A stretch of DNA of 22,694 nt from NCBI GenBank assembly GCA_050293315.1, contig JBNKMS010000029.1:1-22694 (forward strand). The letters are read 5' to 3'. Position 1 is the first letter of the stretch; each line of letters opens with the position of its first letter. The position numbers were made by a program, and so were the translations under genes. The notes beneath the pieces are model-generated. The model made no database searches and was not told where the DNA came from. It saw only the letters and a list, made by a program, of their open reading frames with translations. Shown here one piece after another: positions 7,948 through 14,952 of the stretch. Source of the DNA: CBFDBF01 sp050293315 (GTDB lineage: Bacteria; Pseudomonadota; Gammaproteobacteria; Chromatiales; Chromatiaceae).

Positions 7948-8646
7948 ATGACCAACTCCATACTGGCATCTCTGTTGCTATTTGGCAGCATGTTCGGCAG
8001 CGCCAACTGCTATATCAGCGATACTCAGGCGACAGAGACCATGCGTCAGATTGCCAGGCAGTGGCCCCTGCGCCCCGTAGATGACCCTGTATCAACATAT
8101 GTGCAACGTACCGGCATGCGGCTGGTGTCTACAATCGACCCAAACCGTACCCAGCAATGGGATTTCTATGTACTCAGAAACTCCATACCAAGCGCCCTGG
8201 CGGTCGGTGGCAGACATTTTGTGATCAGTGATGGCCTCATAGCACTGGTACGCAATGAGTCTGAGTTGGCCGCCGTACTTGCCCATGAGATATCTCATCA
8301 ACACCTGGAGCATTTCTGTAACCGCCCATCTAAGTCTACAGCCCGCTTTAATCAAGGCGTAGTTGTACAACACTACAACCTGAAGATAGAGATGGAGGCC
8401 GACAGGCATGCCACCCGTATACTTGCGGCAGCCGGATATGAACCTAAATCCCTGATATCGGTACTGAACTGCCTGCAGCGCCTACCAAACAGGGACAGGT
8501 CACACTTCAGCAAACGGATAAACGCACTACTACAACAGCGCCTCCCAACCAAAAATAGCGCACACAACAACTCCAACCCATTCGCTAATGCTAAGGCAAT
8601 GGTGTTGCATGACCTTGGCAATTCCGCCCCCCATAGCTGTCGTTAA
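7948..8646 (+). CDS. Small exported M48-family metalloprotease
   Basis: Predicted periplasmic zinc protease of 232 residues. The N-terminal hydrophobic stretch (residues 4-20) looks like a signal peptide. A Cys at 21 follows Asn, so it is not a proper lipobox. The M48 core has HEISH at residues 113-117 (two His ligands and the catalytic Glu) and EMEAD at 148-152, whose first Glu is the expected third zinc ligand. It resembles the protease domain of BepA/LoiP-type envelope proteases but lacks a TPR tail; the last 40 residues are low-complexity. The ATG has AAGG close upstream. It lies directly behind the 7887-7917 terminator with no room for a full promoter between them. A role in outer-membrane protein quality control is a family-based guess. 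Confidence 0.87.
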   Translation: MTNSILASLLLFGSMFGSANCYISDTQATETMRQIARQWPLRPVDDPVSTYVQRTGMRLVSTIDPNRTQQWDFYVLRNSIPSALAVGGRHFVISDGLIALVRNESELAAVLAHEISHQHLEHFCNRPSKSTARFNQGVVVQHYNLKIEMEADRHATRILAAAGYEPKSLISVLNCLQRLPNRDRSHFSKRINALLQQRLPTKNSAHNNSNPFANAKAMVLHDLGNSAPHSCR

Positions 8647-8764
8647 CACGCCCCCACCATAGAATCTACAGCGCGGCCATATCATAGGGGGCAAAAACTG
8701 GTGGGATATTGACCACTTTTCAGTCATAATTGCCCGAAAATAACCTACATGGTATGGGTGAATA

Positions 8765-10246
8765 ATGTTGATTGACTTCAAGCCGCCTACAGAAATCTGG
8801 AAACTGCTCGAACAAAACAGACCCAAGAACTGGCAACCAATTGCCGCACTGGTCGGCAGCGCAGTGGTCATCTTAACCACCCTGCTTCTGTTCAGCTCCA
8901 CACTGACAGATGAGAAGAATGTAATAGATCAAACCGATCCCGAAACCGTAGCAGAACTCCCCCTGCCACTGCAGCAATCAGCAGATAACGAGAACGAACA
9001 GGCAACAGAGGCCACCTCCGGCCAGAAGTTACACACGATCATCCAGGCACTGGCCCTGCCGGCCAATCTGTTTAGTCACCCACAGCCGGAAGATGAGAGC
9101 AGCCTGCCGCAGGAGCAAGGCACATGGCTACAGGAGAGGGTACAGGATGGCGACAGCCTGGCCCTGATATTCTCCCGACTGGAACTCTCTCCCACACTCC
9201 TGCACAACATTATCCATAGTAGTAAAGAGGCGGAGACGCTGGCCCAGATCAAACCGGGCGAACTACTACGTGTACAGATGGACAGCGCAGGCAACCTGCA
9301 GCAACTACTCTACCAGCGCAGCTCTATTAACAGCCTTAAGATTACCGCTACAGAGGATGGCTTTCAGACTGAGGTATTGACCAAAGATCTGGAGAAGCGG
9401 GTATCACACCTCTCTGCCACTATAACCGACTCGCTCTACAGCAGCGCCCTGCGTGCAGGACTCTCTGACTCACTCATTATGGAGTTGGCAAACATATTTG
9501 GTTGGGATATCGACTTTGCCCTGGAGATCCGCAAGGGCGACCAGTTCAGCCTAATCTTCGAAGAGGAGTATCTGGAAGGCGAACACTATCGGGATGGGCC
9601 AATCCTGGCGGCTGAATTCATCAACCGCGGCAAGGTGTTTCGCGCCATTCGCTATGTAGACGATAAGGACGAGGCAGACTATTTCTCCCCTGACGGCAAG
9701 AGTATGCGCAAGGCGTTCCTGCGGGCCCCGGTGGACTTTCGTCGCATCTCCTCCCGCTTCTCCAGAGAGCGCTGGCACCCGGTGCTGGGAAAGAAGCGGC
9801 CACACCGCGGTGTAGATTACGCTGCAGCCATCGGTACACCAATTAAAGCGGCAGGCGATGGCCGAGTCGTTTTCCGTGGCCGCAAGGGTGGCTACGGTCG
9901 GGCTGTCATTATTCAACATGGGCAGCGCTACTCCACACTATACGGCCATATGTCAAAGTTCCGCGGCAGTGTAAAGAGGGGTTCGCGTGTACGCCAAGGA
10001 CAGGTCATCGGTTATGTCGGTATGAGCGGTCTAGCCACCGGCCCACACCTACACTATGAATTTAGGGTAAATGGGGTACATCGCAATCCATTGACGGTAA
10101 AACTGCCGGAGGCGAAGCCGATCGCCGAAAAATATCTTGCCGATTTCAGGCAGCAGAGCAAACCGCTAATGGCGGCACTGGATATATTCTCCAAGACCCT
10201 ACTTGCGCAGGTAGAGGTAGAGACCACCGAGCAGGAGAGCAGGTAG
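8765..10246 (+). CDS. M23 (LytM) peptidoglycan endopeptidase with OapA-like domain
   Basis: Inner-membrane-anchored periplasmic endopeptidase that likely cleaves peptide cross-links in peptidoglycan (MepM/Csd3-like). The 493-residue protein has a single membrane helix at about 26-44, an acidic linker, a LysM/OapA-like region (about 120-190), a Csd3-type intermediate domain (about 225-310) and a C-terminal LytM domain. Zinc ligands are visible as HRGVD (His347, Asp351) and HLHYE (His428, His430), so it should be catalytically active. GGGTGA lies just before the ATG. The anmK start follows six bases after its stop, implying an operon. This gene plus anmK, erpA, bactofilin and argC is the conserved gammaproteobacterial neighbourhood I recall. 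No gene symbol is given because several M23 paralogues share this architecture. Confidence 0.93.
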   Translation: MLIDFKPPTEIWKLLEQNRPKNWQPIAALVGSAVVILTTLLLFSSTLTDEKNVIDQTDPETVAELPLPLQQSADNENEQATEATSGQKLHTIIQALALPANLFSHPQPEDESSLPQEQGTWLQERVQDGDSLALIFSRLELSPTLLHNIIHSSKEAETLAQIKPGELLRVQMDSAGNLQQLLYQRSSINSLKITATEDGFQTEVLTKDLEKRVSHLSATITDSLYSSALRAGLSDSLIMELANIFGWDIDFALEIRKGDQFSLIFEEEYLEGEHYRDGPILAAEFINRGKVFRAIRYVDDKDEADYFSPDGKSMRKAFLRAPVDFRRISSRFSRERWHPVLGKKRPHRGVDYAAAIGTPIKAAGDGRVVFRGRKGGYGRAVIIQHGQRYSTLYGHMSKFRGSVKRGSRVRQGQVIGYVGMSGLATGPHLHYEFRVNGVHRNPLTVKLPEAKPIAEKYLADFRQQSKPLMAALDIFSKTLLAQVEVETTEQESR

Positions 10247-10252
10247 CACCCA

Positions 10253-11359
10253 GTGGGTGAGAAGCTATACCTCGGCCTGATGTCAGGCACCAGCATCGAC
10301 AGCATAGATGCCATATTGGTAAATTTCAGCGCCACAGAACAGACGGTAATTGCGTACCACGAACAGCCCTGGCCCTTAGAGCTGCGCCAAGAGATACAGT
10401 CAATCACCACCCCCGGCAACAACGAGATCGACCGTATGGGGTCTCTGGATGCACGGGTAGCTGACCACTTCGCCAAGGTGGTAGCTGAGCTTCTAACGCA
10501 CACAGATATTAAACCACAGCAGGTAACGGCCATCGGCTGTCACGGCCAGACCATTCGCCATCGACCGAACAGTGAACCCCCGTTCACCCTGCAGATAGGC
10601 GACCCAAACCGTATTGCCGAGGCCACCGGAATAACTACTGTGGCAGACTTCCGTCGTCGTGATATGGCTGCTGGTGGCCAGGGGGCGCCACTGGTTCCGG
10701 CCTACCATGAATGGCTGTTCCGTAAGAGCGGGGAGCATCGGGTGATTCTCAATATCGGCGGCATCGCCAATCTGACCGTCATACCCGCAGATCCAACCTC
10801 CCCGGTGTTGGGATTTGATAGCGGCCCAGGAAATATCCTGCTTGACGGATGGGCCCAAACCAAACTGGCACAACCTTTTGACCACTGCGGCAGTTGGGCA
10901 GCAAGTGGTGCAGTAAACCGGAAACTTTTAAAACTGCTACTCAGCGACCCATATTTCTCCCTCCCCCACCCCAAGAGCACCGGCCGGGAGTATTTTACCC
11001 AGCAGTGGCTGCAAGATAGGCTAGGCCAGAACATCAAGCCAGAGGATGTACAGGCTACACTGACCGCACTTACAGCCACCAGCATACACCAGGCGATAGA
11101 GCTGGCGGCAGCAGATCTGCAGCGGGTGATAGTATGCGGTGGTGGCGTACACAACGATGAGCTGATGCGGCAATTACAGGAACTGCTTGGAAAGGTGCCA
11201 CTGGAGACCACGGCAACCTACGGCATCGAACCAAATCAGGTAGAGGCCGCCGCGTTTGCCTGGCTGGCCAGGCAAACCTTGGAACATCGTAGTGGCAACC
11301 TGCCGACTGCAACCGGGGCGTCTCACGCCACTGTCCTTGGGGGGATATACCAGGCCTAG
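10253..11359 (+). CDS. anmK: Anhydro-N-acetylmuramic acid kinase
   Basis: Cytoplasmic kinase that opens and phosphorylates 1,6-anhydro-MurNAc to MurNAc-6-phosphate in cell-wall recycling. The 368-residue product begins GEKLYLGLMSGTSIDSID, the family hallmark, and has GGIANLT and the C-terminal VCGGGVHNDELM sugar-kinase motif. Length matches the family. The start is GTG at 10253, giving four residues before the conserved core; the nearest later ATG would cut into the core motif. The gene follows the M23 peptidase by six bases, pairing peptidoglycan turnover with recycling. It converges with erpA across a 55-bp gap in which I see no terminator. Confidence 0.96.
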   Translation: MGEKLYLGLMSGTSIDSIDAILVNFSATEQTVIAYHEQPWPLELRQEIQSITTPGNNEIDRMGSLDARVADHFAKVVAELLTHTDIKPQQVTAIGCHGQTIRHRPNSEPPFTLQIGDPNRIAEATGITTVADFRRRDMAAGGQGAPLVPAYHEWLFRKSGEHRVILNIGGIANLTVIPADPTSPVLGFDSGPGNILLDGWAQTKLAQPFDHCGSWAASGAVNRKLLKLLLSDPYFSLPHPKSTGREYFTQQWLQDRLGQNIKPEDVQATLTALTATSIHQAIELAAADLQRVIVCGGGVHNDELMRQLQELLGKVPLETTATYGIEPNQVEAAAFAWLARQTLEHRSGNLPTATGASHATVLGGIYQA

Positions 11360-11414
11360 CGACACATCTGGATTGGCAGTTTACGGCCTGAAGCAGTGCG
11401 GAACTAGAATTAAC

Positions 11415-11762
11415 TCATACTGAAAAAGAGGAGCCACAACCGCAGGTAGTGGTGGCATTGGGATTACGCACAACAAACTGCGACCCCTGCAGGTCTTCAA
11501 CAAAATCAATCTCTGCACCAGTCAGATACTGGACGCTTAATGGATCTACCAACAGAGTAACTCCATCAGTAACTACCTGGGTATCACCCTCATTGATACT
11601 ATTTTCAAGGGCGAAACCATATTGAAAGCCGGAACACCCGCCCCCTTTGATATGCACCCGCAGCATCAGGCTGGGATCGTTCTTCTCCGCAATCATAGAT
11701 GCTACCTTGGCCGCTGCCGCCGCAGTAAAAACCAGCGGGGCCTCTATATCTTCACCACTCAT
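11415..11762 (-). CDS. erpA: A-type iron-sulfur carrier protein ErpA
   Basis: Small cytoplasmic HesB/IscA-type protein of 115 residues that passes Fe-S clusters to apoproteins. The three cluster-binding cysteines are present: Cys43 in GGGCSG, and Cys107 and Cys109 in the CGCGSSFSV tail. The sequence LMLRVHIKGGGCSGFQYGF is typical of ErpA, as is its place beside anmK. It is the last gene of the minus-strand run argC - DUF6776 - bactofilin - erpA, 49 bp after bactofilin. A second A-type protein with a different tail is encoded at 19721-20104. Confidence 0.95.
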   Translation of the reverse strand: MSGEDIEAPLVFTAAAAAKVASMIAEKNDPSLMLRVHIKGGGCSGFQYGFALENSINEGDTQVVTDGVTLLVDPLSVQYLTGAEIDFVEDLQGSQFVVRNPNATTTCGCGSSFSV

Positions 11763-11811
11763 AATCTCAACTCGAAAAATCTCTTACGCTATATAACCTG
11801 CAACAGTAGAG

Positions 11812-12297
11812 CTACCGTTTCGTAGTAGTTCCTTTATCGGCAGTGGAGGAGGTTGTAGTACTGGTCTGCTTCTCTCCACTATCTCCATTACTAACTACGC
11901 TATCTGCAGCCCCATCATAGCTCAGGCGACGGGTCCCCTGATCAACGGTATGAACCAACTGGCCATTAATCTCGGCACCCATGGCCATCTCCAGCAGATT
12001 GTAATAGACAGTACCGGTAACCCTGGCATCTGGCGCCAACTCAACACGCTGACTGCCATAGACATCCCCGGTCACCTTGCCATTGATAACAATATTGCAG
12101 ACATGAACTTCGCCTTCAATCGTGCCATTCTCGCTCAGCGTGAGCGCAGAATCGGTATCCTGCACGGCCATAACATTCCCTTTAATGACCCCATCTATAT
12201 GCAAACCGTCAGAGAACTCTATATCGCCATGTATTTTAGTGCCCGCACCAATCACCGTGGCTATTTTTGGAGCCCTGCTTTTTTTAAATCGCGCCAT
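11812..12297 (-). CDS. Bactofilin (polymerising cytoskeletal protein)
   Basis: Bactofilins assemble into nucleotide-free filaments at the inner membrane and position cell-wall enzymes; in Helicobacter the bactofilin CcmA is part of the helical-shape machinery. The protein is about 161 residues. Residues 15-120 show the right-handed beta-helix repeat pattern (IHGDIEFSDGLHIDGVIKGNV, then turns with GTIEGEV, GKVTGDV, ARVTGTV, AEINGQL). The tail is Ser/Thr-rich and unstructured. The ATG at 12297 is preferred; a TTG immediately before it at 12300 is possible. GAGGAG precedes it and overlaps the stop of the DUF6776 gene, 12 bp upstream, suggesting translational coupling. It sits among cell-wall genes, and two further peptidoglycan enzymes follow at 14953-17663. 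Confidence 0.93.
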   Translation of the reverse strand: MARFKKSRAPKIATVIGAGTKIHGDIEFSDGLHIDGVIKGNVMAVQDTDSALTLSENGTIEGEVHVCNIVINGKVTGDVYGSQRVELAPDARVTGTVYYNLLEMAMGAEINGQLVHTVDQGTRRLSYDGAADSVVSNGDSGEKQTSTTTSSTADKGTTTKR

Positions 12298-12309
12298 CAA
12301 TTATCTCCT

Positions 12310-13053
12310 CTACCCAGCAACTACCCAGTCAAAATTACTTTTGACTGGAGTTATATTTCCGCTTGCGGGCCTCACCTCAATAGTGACGCCTAAAGGTTCA
12401 AAGCCACGGGGCAACTGCAAATCGCCCTCAATCTTCTGAAACTGCCGAAAACGCATCTTCAAACTATCTATCTTATCCGCTGTTACCATTTTTAGTGGTA
12501 AGGTACGCTGACTGCCATTCTGTTTTCCATAGAGGGTAAGCCAGATCCTGCCTTCCGCATAAGCTGTATTCTTTGCGATCTTGCTGACCGTAAACAGGTA
12601 TCTAAAACGGCCTTGATCACCTGTCTTTTCCAGCCGGAAGTGCTGTATGCGCAACTTTTCCTTCGCGCCACCTGGAACCACAAGACCGCGCAGTCGAGCA
12701 ACCTCCTCCTCCAGACGCAGACGCTCATCCTGCAACTCTTGCAGTTCAGCCTTCGCCAGCCTTAGGGTCTCCTGATCCACCTGACTGCGACGCCTAAGCT
12801 CAACCACCTGCTGGCGCAGCTGATCATGGCTATCCTGCAGCAGATCGTCCTCTTCAATTTGCTGTGTAGCCAAAAAACCGGATGATCCAGAACCGGATAC
12901 AGTGTCTGGATACCAATACTTTAGAACAGCAAACAACCCTGCACTCAACAGTATAAAGAGCAGTAGTGCCGCAACCACGATACGCCAACACCTATGGTAG
13001 TAATCGATAGTCGGGGTCGGGGTGCGCCTCCGCTCATGTAAAATAAACGTCAT
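12310..13053 (-). CDS. DUF6776-like membrane protein with coiled coil
   Basis: Single-pass membrane protein of unknown function found beside bactofilin in many Gammaproteobacteria. From the preferred ATG at 13053 it has 247 residues: a short basic N-terminus (HERRRTP), one membrane helix (about 24-46), an acidic/Gln-rich coiled coil (about 67-124, with LRQQVVELRRRSQ and LQELQDERLRLEEE) and a beta-rich C-terminal domain. Topology is probably N-in with the coiled coil in the periplasm. A TTG at 13107 would add 18 residues and has a fair ribosome site (AGGGAAAGTGAG); I prefer the ATG because it gives the usual short tail before the helix. The bactofilin start lies 12 bp downstream, so the two may act together, possibly linking filament and wall; that is inference. 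Confidence 0.8.
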   Translation of the reverse strand: MTFILHERRRTPTPTIDYYHRCWRIVVAALLLFILLSAGLFAVLKYWYPDTVSGSGSSGFLATQQIEEDDLLQDSHDQLRQQVVELRRRSQVDQETLRLAKAELQELQDERLRLEEEVARLRGLVVPGGAKEKLRIQHFRLEKTGDQGRFRYLFTVSKIAKNTAYAEGRIWLTLYGKQNGSQRTLPLKMVTADKIDSLKMRFRQFQKIEGDLQLPRGFEPLGVTIEVRPASGNITPVKSNFDWVVAG

Positions 13054-13155
13054 ATTCCTAATATCCAAAACTATTGTGATACATCTGCCCGGTTTATATT
13101 CAGGCAAACACTCACTTTCCCTGTAATATCCAAGCTGATATAGAGTATAGGCCCC

Positions 13156-14184
13156 CTATGGCAGTAGTGCCACTGCATCCAGACCGAGCCCCTCCTCCAG
13201 ATTGAACATCAGATTCATGTTCTGCACTGCCTGACCAGCTGCACCTTTAACTAGATTATCAATAACTGACAGCACAACTGCGGTATCACCACCTTGAGGC
13301 CGGTGCACCCCTATCTGGCATATGTTTGTACCACGCACACTGCGCGTCTCAGGATGATCTCCTAACGGCAATATATCAACAAAGGGCTCATCTACATAAT
13401 ACTCGGTAAACAGCGAGTGTAGATCGACCTGCTGCGTCAGCCTTCCATAGAGAGTAGCACATATCCCCCGAATCATCGGCACCAGATGGGGGACAAATGT
13501 AAGGCTCACGGTATCTCCTGCAAGAAGAGAAAGGTTTTGTGATATCTCTGGCAGGTGCCGATGCCCAGGAACCCCATAGGCCTTGAAACTCTCACCACAC
13601 TCTCCCATAAGCGTAGGAATAGCCGCCTTGCGTCCAGCTCCGCTTACCCCAGACTTAACATCCGCCACCAGACCATCAGGCGCCAACAGACCAGCCTCAA
13701 CCAACGGCATATATCCGAGCGTGACAGCAGTGGGGTAGCAACCAGGATTGGCTACCAACCTGGCGCCCTTTATCTCTTCACGATTCATCTCTGGCAGGCC
13801 ATATACCGCCTCATCCAGGAGCTCTGGGCAGGCGTGTGGCATGCCATACCACTGCTCCCACACAGCCGCGTCTTGCAGACGAAAATCTGCAGCCAGATCG
13901 ACCACCCGGCTACCTGCATCCAATAACTCCGGGACCAGTTTCATCGCAGTCCCATTGGGCGTTGCAAAAAATATCAGATCACAGTCCGCAAGTGATTGTA
14001 CATCCGGTTCAGAAAAGCTGAGATCCAGGTGGCCGCGCATATTTGGGAACAGCTCTGCCACCGCGGTACCCGCCATTGAGCGTGATGTAACCGTCGTTAT
14101 CTCGACCTCCGGATGGGTCACGAGCAACCGCAGAAGCTCAACCCCGGTATACCCGGTACCACCGACAACTCCAACTTTCAACAT
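13156..14184 (-). CDS. argC: N-acetyl-gamma-glutamyl-phosphate reductase
   Basis: Third enzyme of arginine synthesis: NADPH-dependent reduction of N-acetylglutamyl-5-phosphate to the semialdehyde. The 342-residue protein starts with the nucleotide-binding GGTGYTGVELLRLL (8-21), has the active-site Cys149 in NPGCYPTA and the family motif GVPGHRHLPEI carrying the catalytic His. Length fits the ArgC subfamily of about 345 residues. The ATG at 14184 is preceded by GGGAACAGAGAG. It heads the minus-strand run argC - DUF6776 - bactofilin - erpA. Its upstream region, at higher coordinates, is a 768-bp hairpin-rich non-coding stretch, and no clear promoter could be picked out there. Confidence 0.96.
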   Translation of the reverse strand: MLKVGVVGGTGYTGVELLRLLVTHPEVEITTVTSRSMAGTAVAELFPNMRGHLDLSFSEPDVQSLADCDLIFFATPNGTAMKLVPELLDAGSRVVDLAADFRLQDAAVWEQWYGMPHACPELLDEAVYGLPEMNREEIKGARLVANPGCYPTAVTLGYMPLVEAGLLAPDGLVADVKSGVSGAGRKAAIPTLMGECGESFKAYGVPGHRHLPEISQNLSLLAGDTVSLTFVPHLVPMIRGICATLYGRLTQQVDLHSLFTEYYVDEPFVDILPLGDHPETRSVRGTNICQIGVHRPQGGDTAVVLSVIDNLVKGAAGQAVQNMNLMFNLEEGLGLDAVALLP

Positions 14185-14220
14185 CTCTCTGTTCCCGTAG
14201 AAAATCTAGCCAATACACTC

Positions 14221-14250
14221 CAGGAATGCCTCTCCGGCCTGGCATTCCTG
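14221..14250. repeat. Perfect 10-bp inverted repeat
   Basis: CAGGAATGCC at 14221-14230 and GGCATTCCTG at 14241-14250 around a 10-nt spacer that contains GGCC. It lies 37 bp upstream of the argC start on the minus strand, so in RNA it would form a hairpin in the argC leader. Confidence 0.85.
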
Positions 14251-14261
14251 CCAGTCCTTCC

Positions 14262-14299
14262 ATACGCCGCTCCTGTGCATCCCTGCGCCCGCGGCGTAT
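14262..14299. repeat. Perfect 9-bp inverted repeat
   Basis: ATACGCCGC at 14262-14270 and GCGGCGTAT at 14291-14299 around a 20-nt spacer. It is the second hairpin in the argC upstream region. Confidence 0.85.
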
Positions 14300-14348
14300 C
14301 GCTCTTCTATGAACATTCACTTCAGAACCGCCTGCGGCGTTTCCCCTA

Positions 14349-14398
14349 GAAACCCCTCGGGTTTCATGAGGGATTCTCCAACCCTGCTACGCAGGGTT
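14349..14398. repeat. Tandem pair of tight hairpins
   Basis: GAAACCC-CTC-GGGTTTC (14349-14365) is followed 14 bases later by AACCCTGC-TAC-GCAGGGTT (14380-14398). Both stems are perfect with 3-nt loops, a REP/BIME-like layout. Neither is followed by a T-run. Confidence 0.85.
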
Positions 14399-14582
14399 CT
14401 GGTCACATAAAGTACTCCCCGAACTCACTGTAGAATCTTCTGACGAAGCTTCATGCAGTACTTGTTCGCTAACGCTGACATCGCGCAACTCGTTCTGATC
14501 GCGCACTGCTCCGGCCATGGCCCAGGCCACCCTCTCGACCTTCGGTCTCACCTTGTCCCTGGCCTCTCGCACCATACGACCG

Positions 14583-14640
14583 CCATGGACGGCGGGAGTG
14601 CAGAAAATGCAGGAGCAATTTTCTGCCCGCCCTTCCATGG
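14583..14640. repeat. Nested 58-bp imperfect inverted repeat
   Basis: CCATGG ends (14583-14588 and 14635-14640) flank GGCGGG/CCGCCC arms and a perfect inner stem: GCAGAAAAT at 14600-14608 and ATTTTCTGC at 14618-14626 with a 9-nt loop. In RNA it would fold as one long interrupted hairpin. Confidence 0.8.
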
Positions 14641-14647
14641 GCGTAAA

Positions 14648-14672
14648 AGAAAAAAGCGGCCTAAAGCCGCTT
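14648..14672 (-). terminator. Intrinsic terminator reading on the minus strand
   Basis: On the minus strand AAGCGGC-TTTAG-GCCGCTT is followed at once by TTTTCTTTT (stem 14672-14654, U-tract to about 14648). The short GC-rich stem, 5-nt loop and U-tract are textbook. No minus-strand gene precedes it: the DNA to its right up to 14952 is non-coding and the next gene there is on the plus strand. It therefore either ends an unrecognised small transcript starting in 14690-14900 or blocks antisense transcription. Confidence 0.75.
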
Positions 14673-14868
14673 AAGTGTACCGTGACACTATTTTTCTGGC
14701 TATTATCGTTGCGTGCAACGAGCGTCACAAAGCCATTAACAAGCATGACTATACCCCCCTAATCCAGCAGAAGTCAAATTACCCTCACGTCCTTCGTGGG
14801 AATTATTCGCGCATCTGTTAGTGCTTGAAAATAATTGTAAAATAGGCGAATCTCCACACTGGAAATTG

Positions 14869-14919
14869 GAGCGCCACCTGGACTATTGCTAATATTGATC
14901 CCAAAATCTAACGGCGCTC
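14869..14919. promoter_or_regulatory. Inverted repeat upstream of the YkuD gene
   Basis: GAGCGCC at 14869-14875 and GGCGCTC at 14913-14919 are perfect 7-bp half-sites 37 nt apart, just before the YkuD start at 14953. The AT-rich DNA between them (TTGCTAATATTGATCC) is promoter-like. They could be paired operator half-sites or a 5' leader stem. Visual call only. Confidence 0.35.
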
Positions 14920-14952
14920 TAGTAATAACAAACAAGGTCTTTGATATCATAA

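Larger units (their letters stand above)
14185..14952. other. Long hairpin-dense non-coding region between argC and the YkuD gene
   Basis: No credible gene is seen. Two minus-strand open frames exist (14138-14320 and 14387-14746) but their products are Arg/Cys-rich and match no family I know, as expected for structured repeat DNA. The stretch contains many inverted repeats: 14221-14250 (10 bp), 14262-14299 (9 bp), 14349-14365 (7 bp, 3-nt loop), 14380-14398 (8 bp, 3-nt loop), 14513-14522 (GGCCATGGCC), 14583-14640 (nested), 14654-14672, 14674-14689 and 14707-14720. From about 14750 to 14952 the DNA becomes A/T-rich and presumably holds the promoter of the YkuD gene. Confidence 0.7.

Noticed and set aside
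8709..8737. Sigma-70 promoter for the M23 gene at TTGACC
   Set aside because: The -35-like box is good but no acceptable -10 lies 16-18 bases downstream.
8530..8901. 123-codon minus-strand frame across the M48-M23 junction
   Set aside because: It overlaps the end of the M48 gene and the start of the M23 gene, both well supported, and shows no family resemblance.
10702..11211. 169-codon frame antisense to anmK
   Set aside because: Ser/Cys-rich shadow with no ribosome site.
14138..14320. 60-codon minus-strand frame overlapping the argC start
   Set aside because: It overlaps the argC start region in another frame and is translated from the 14221-14299 inverted repeats; probably repeat DNA rather than a gene.
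14190..14720. CRISPR array
   Set aside because: The repeated structures differ from one another in sequence and spacing; there is no constant direct repeat.
14387..14746. 119-codon open frame on the minus strand
   Set aside because: It runs through the terminator-like stem and several inverted repeats, has no ribosome site, and its Arg/Cys-rich product matches no family I know.
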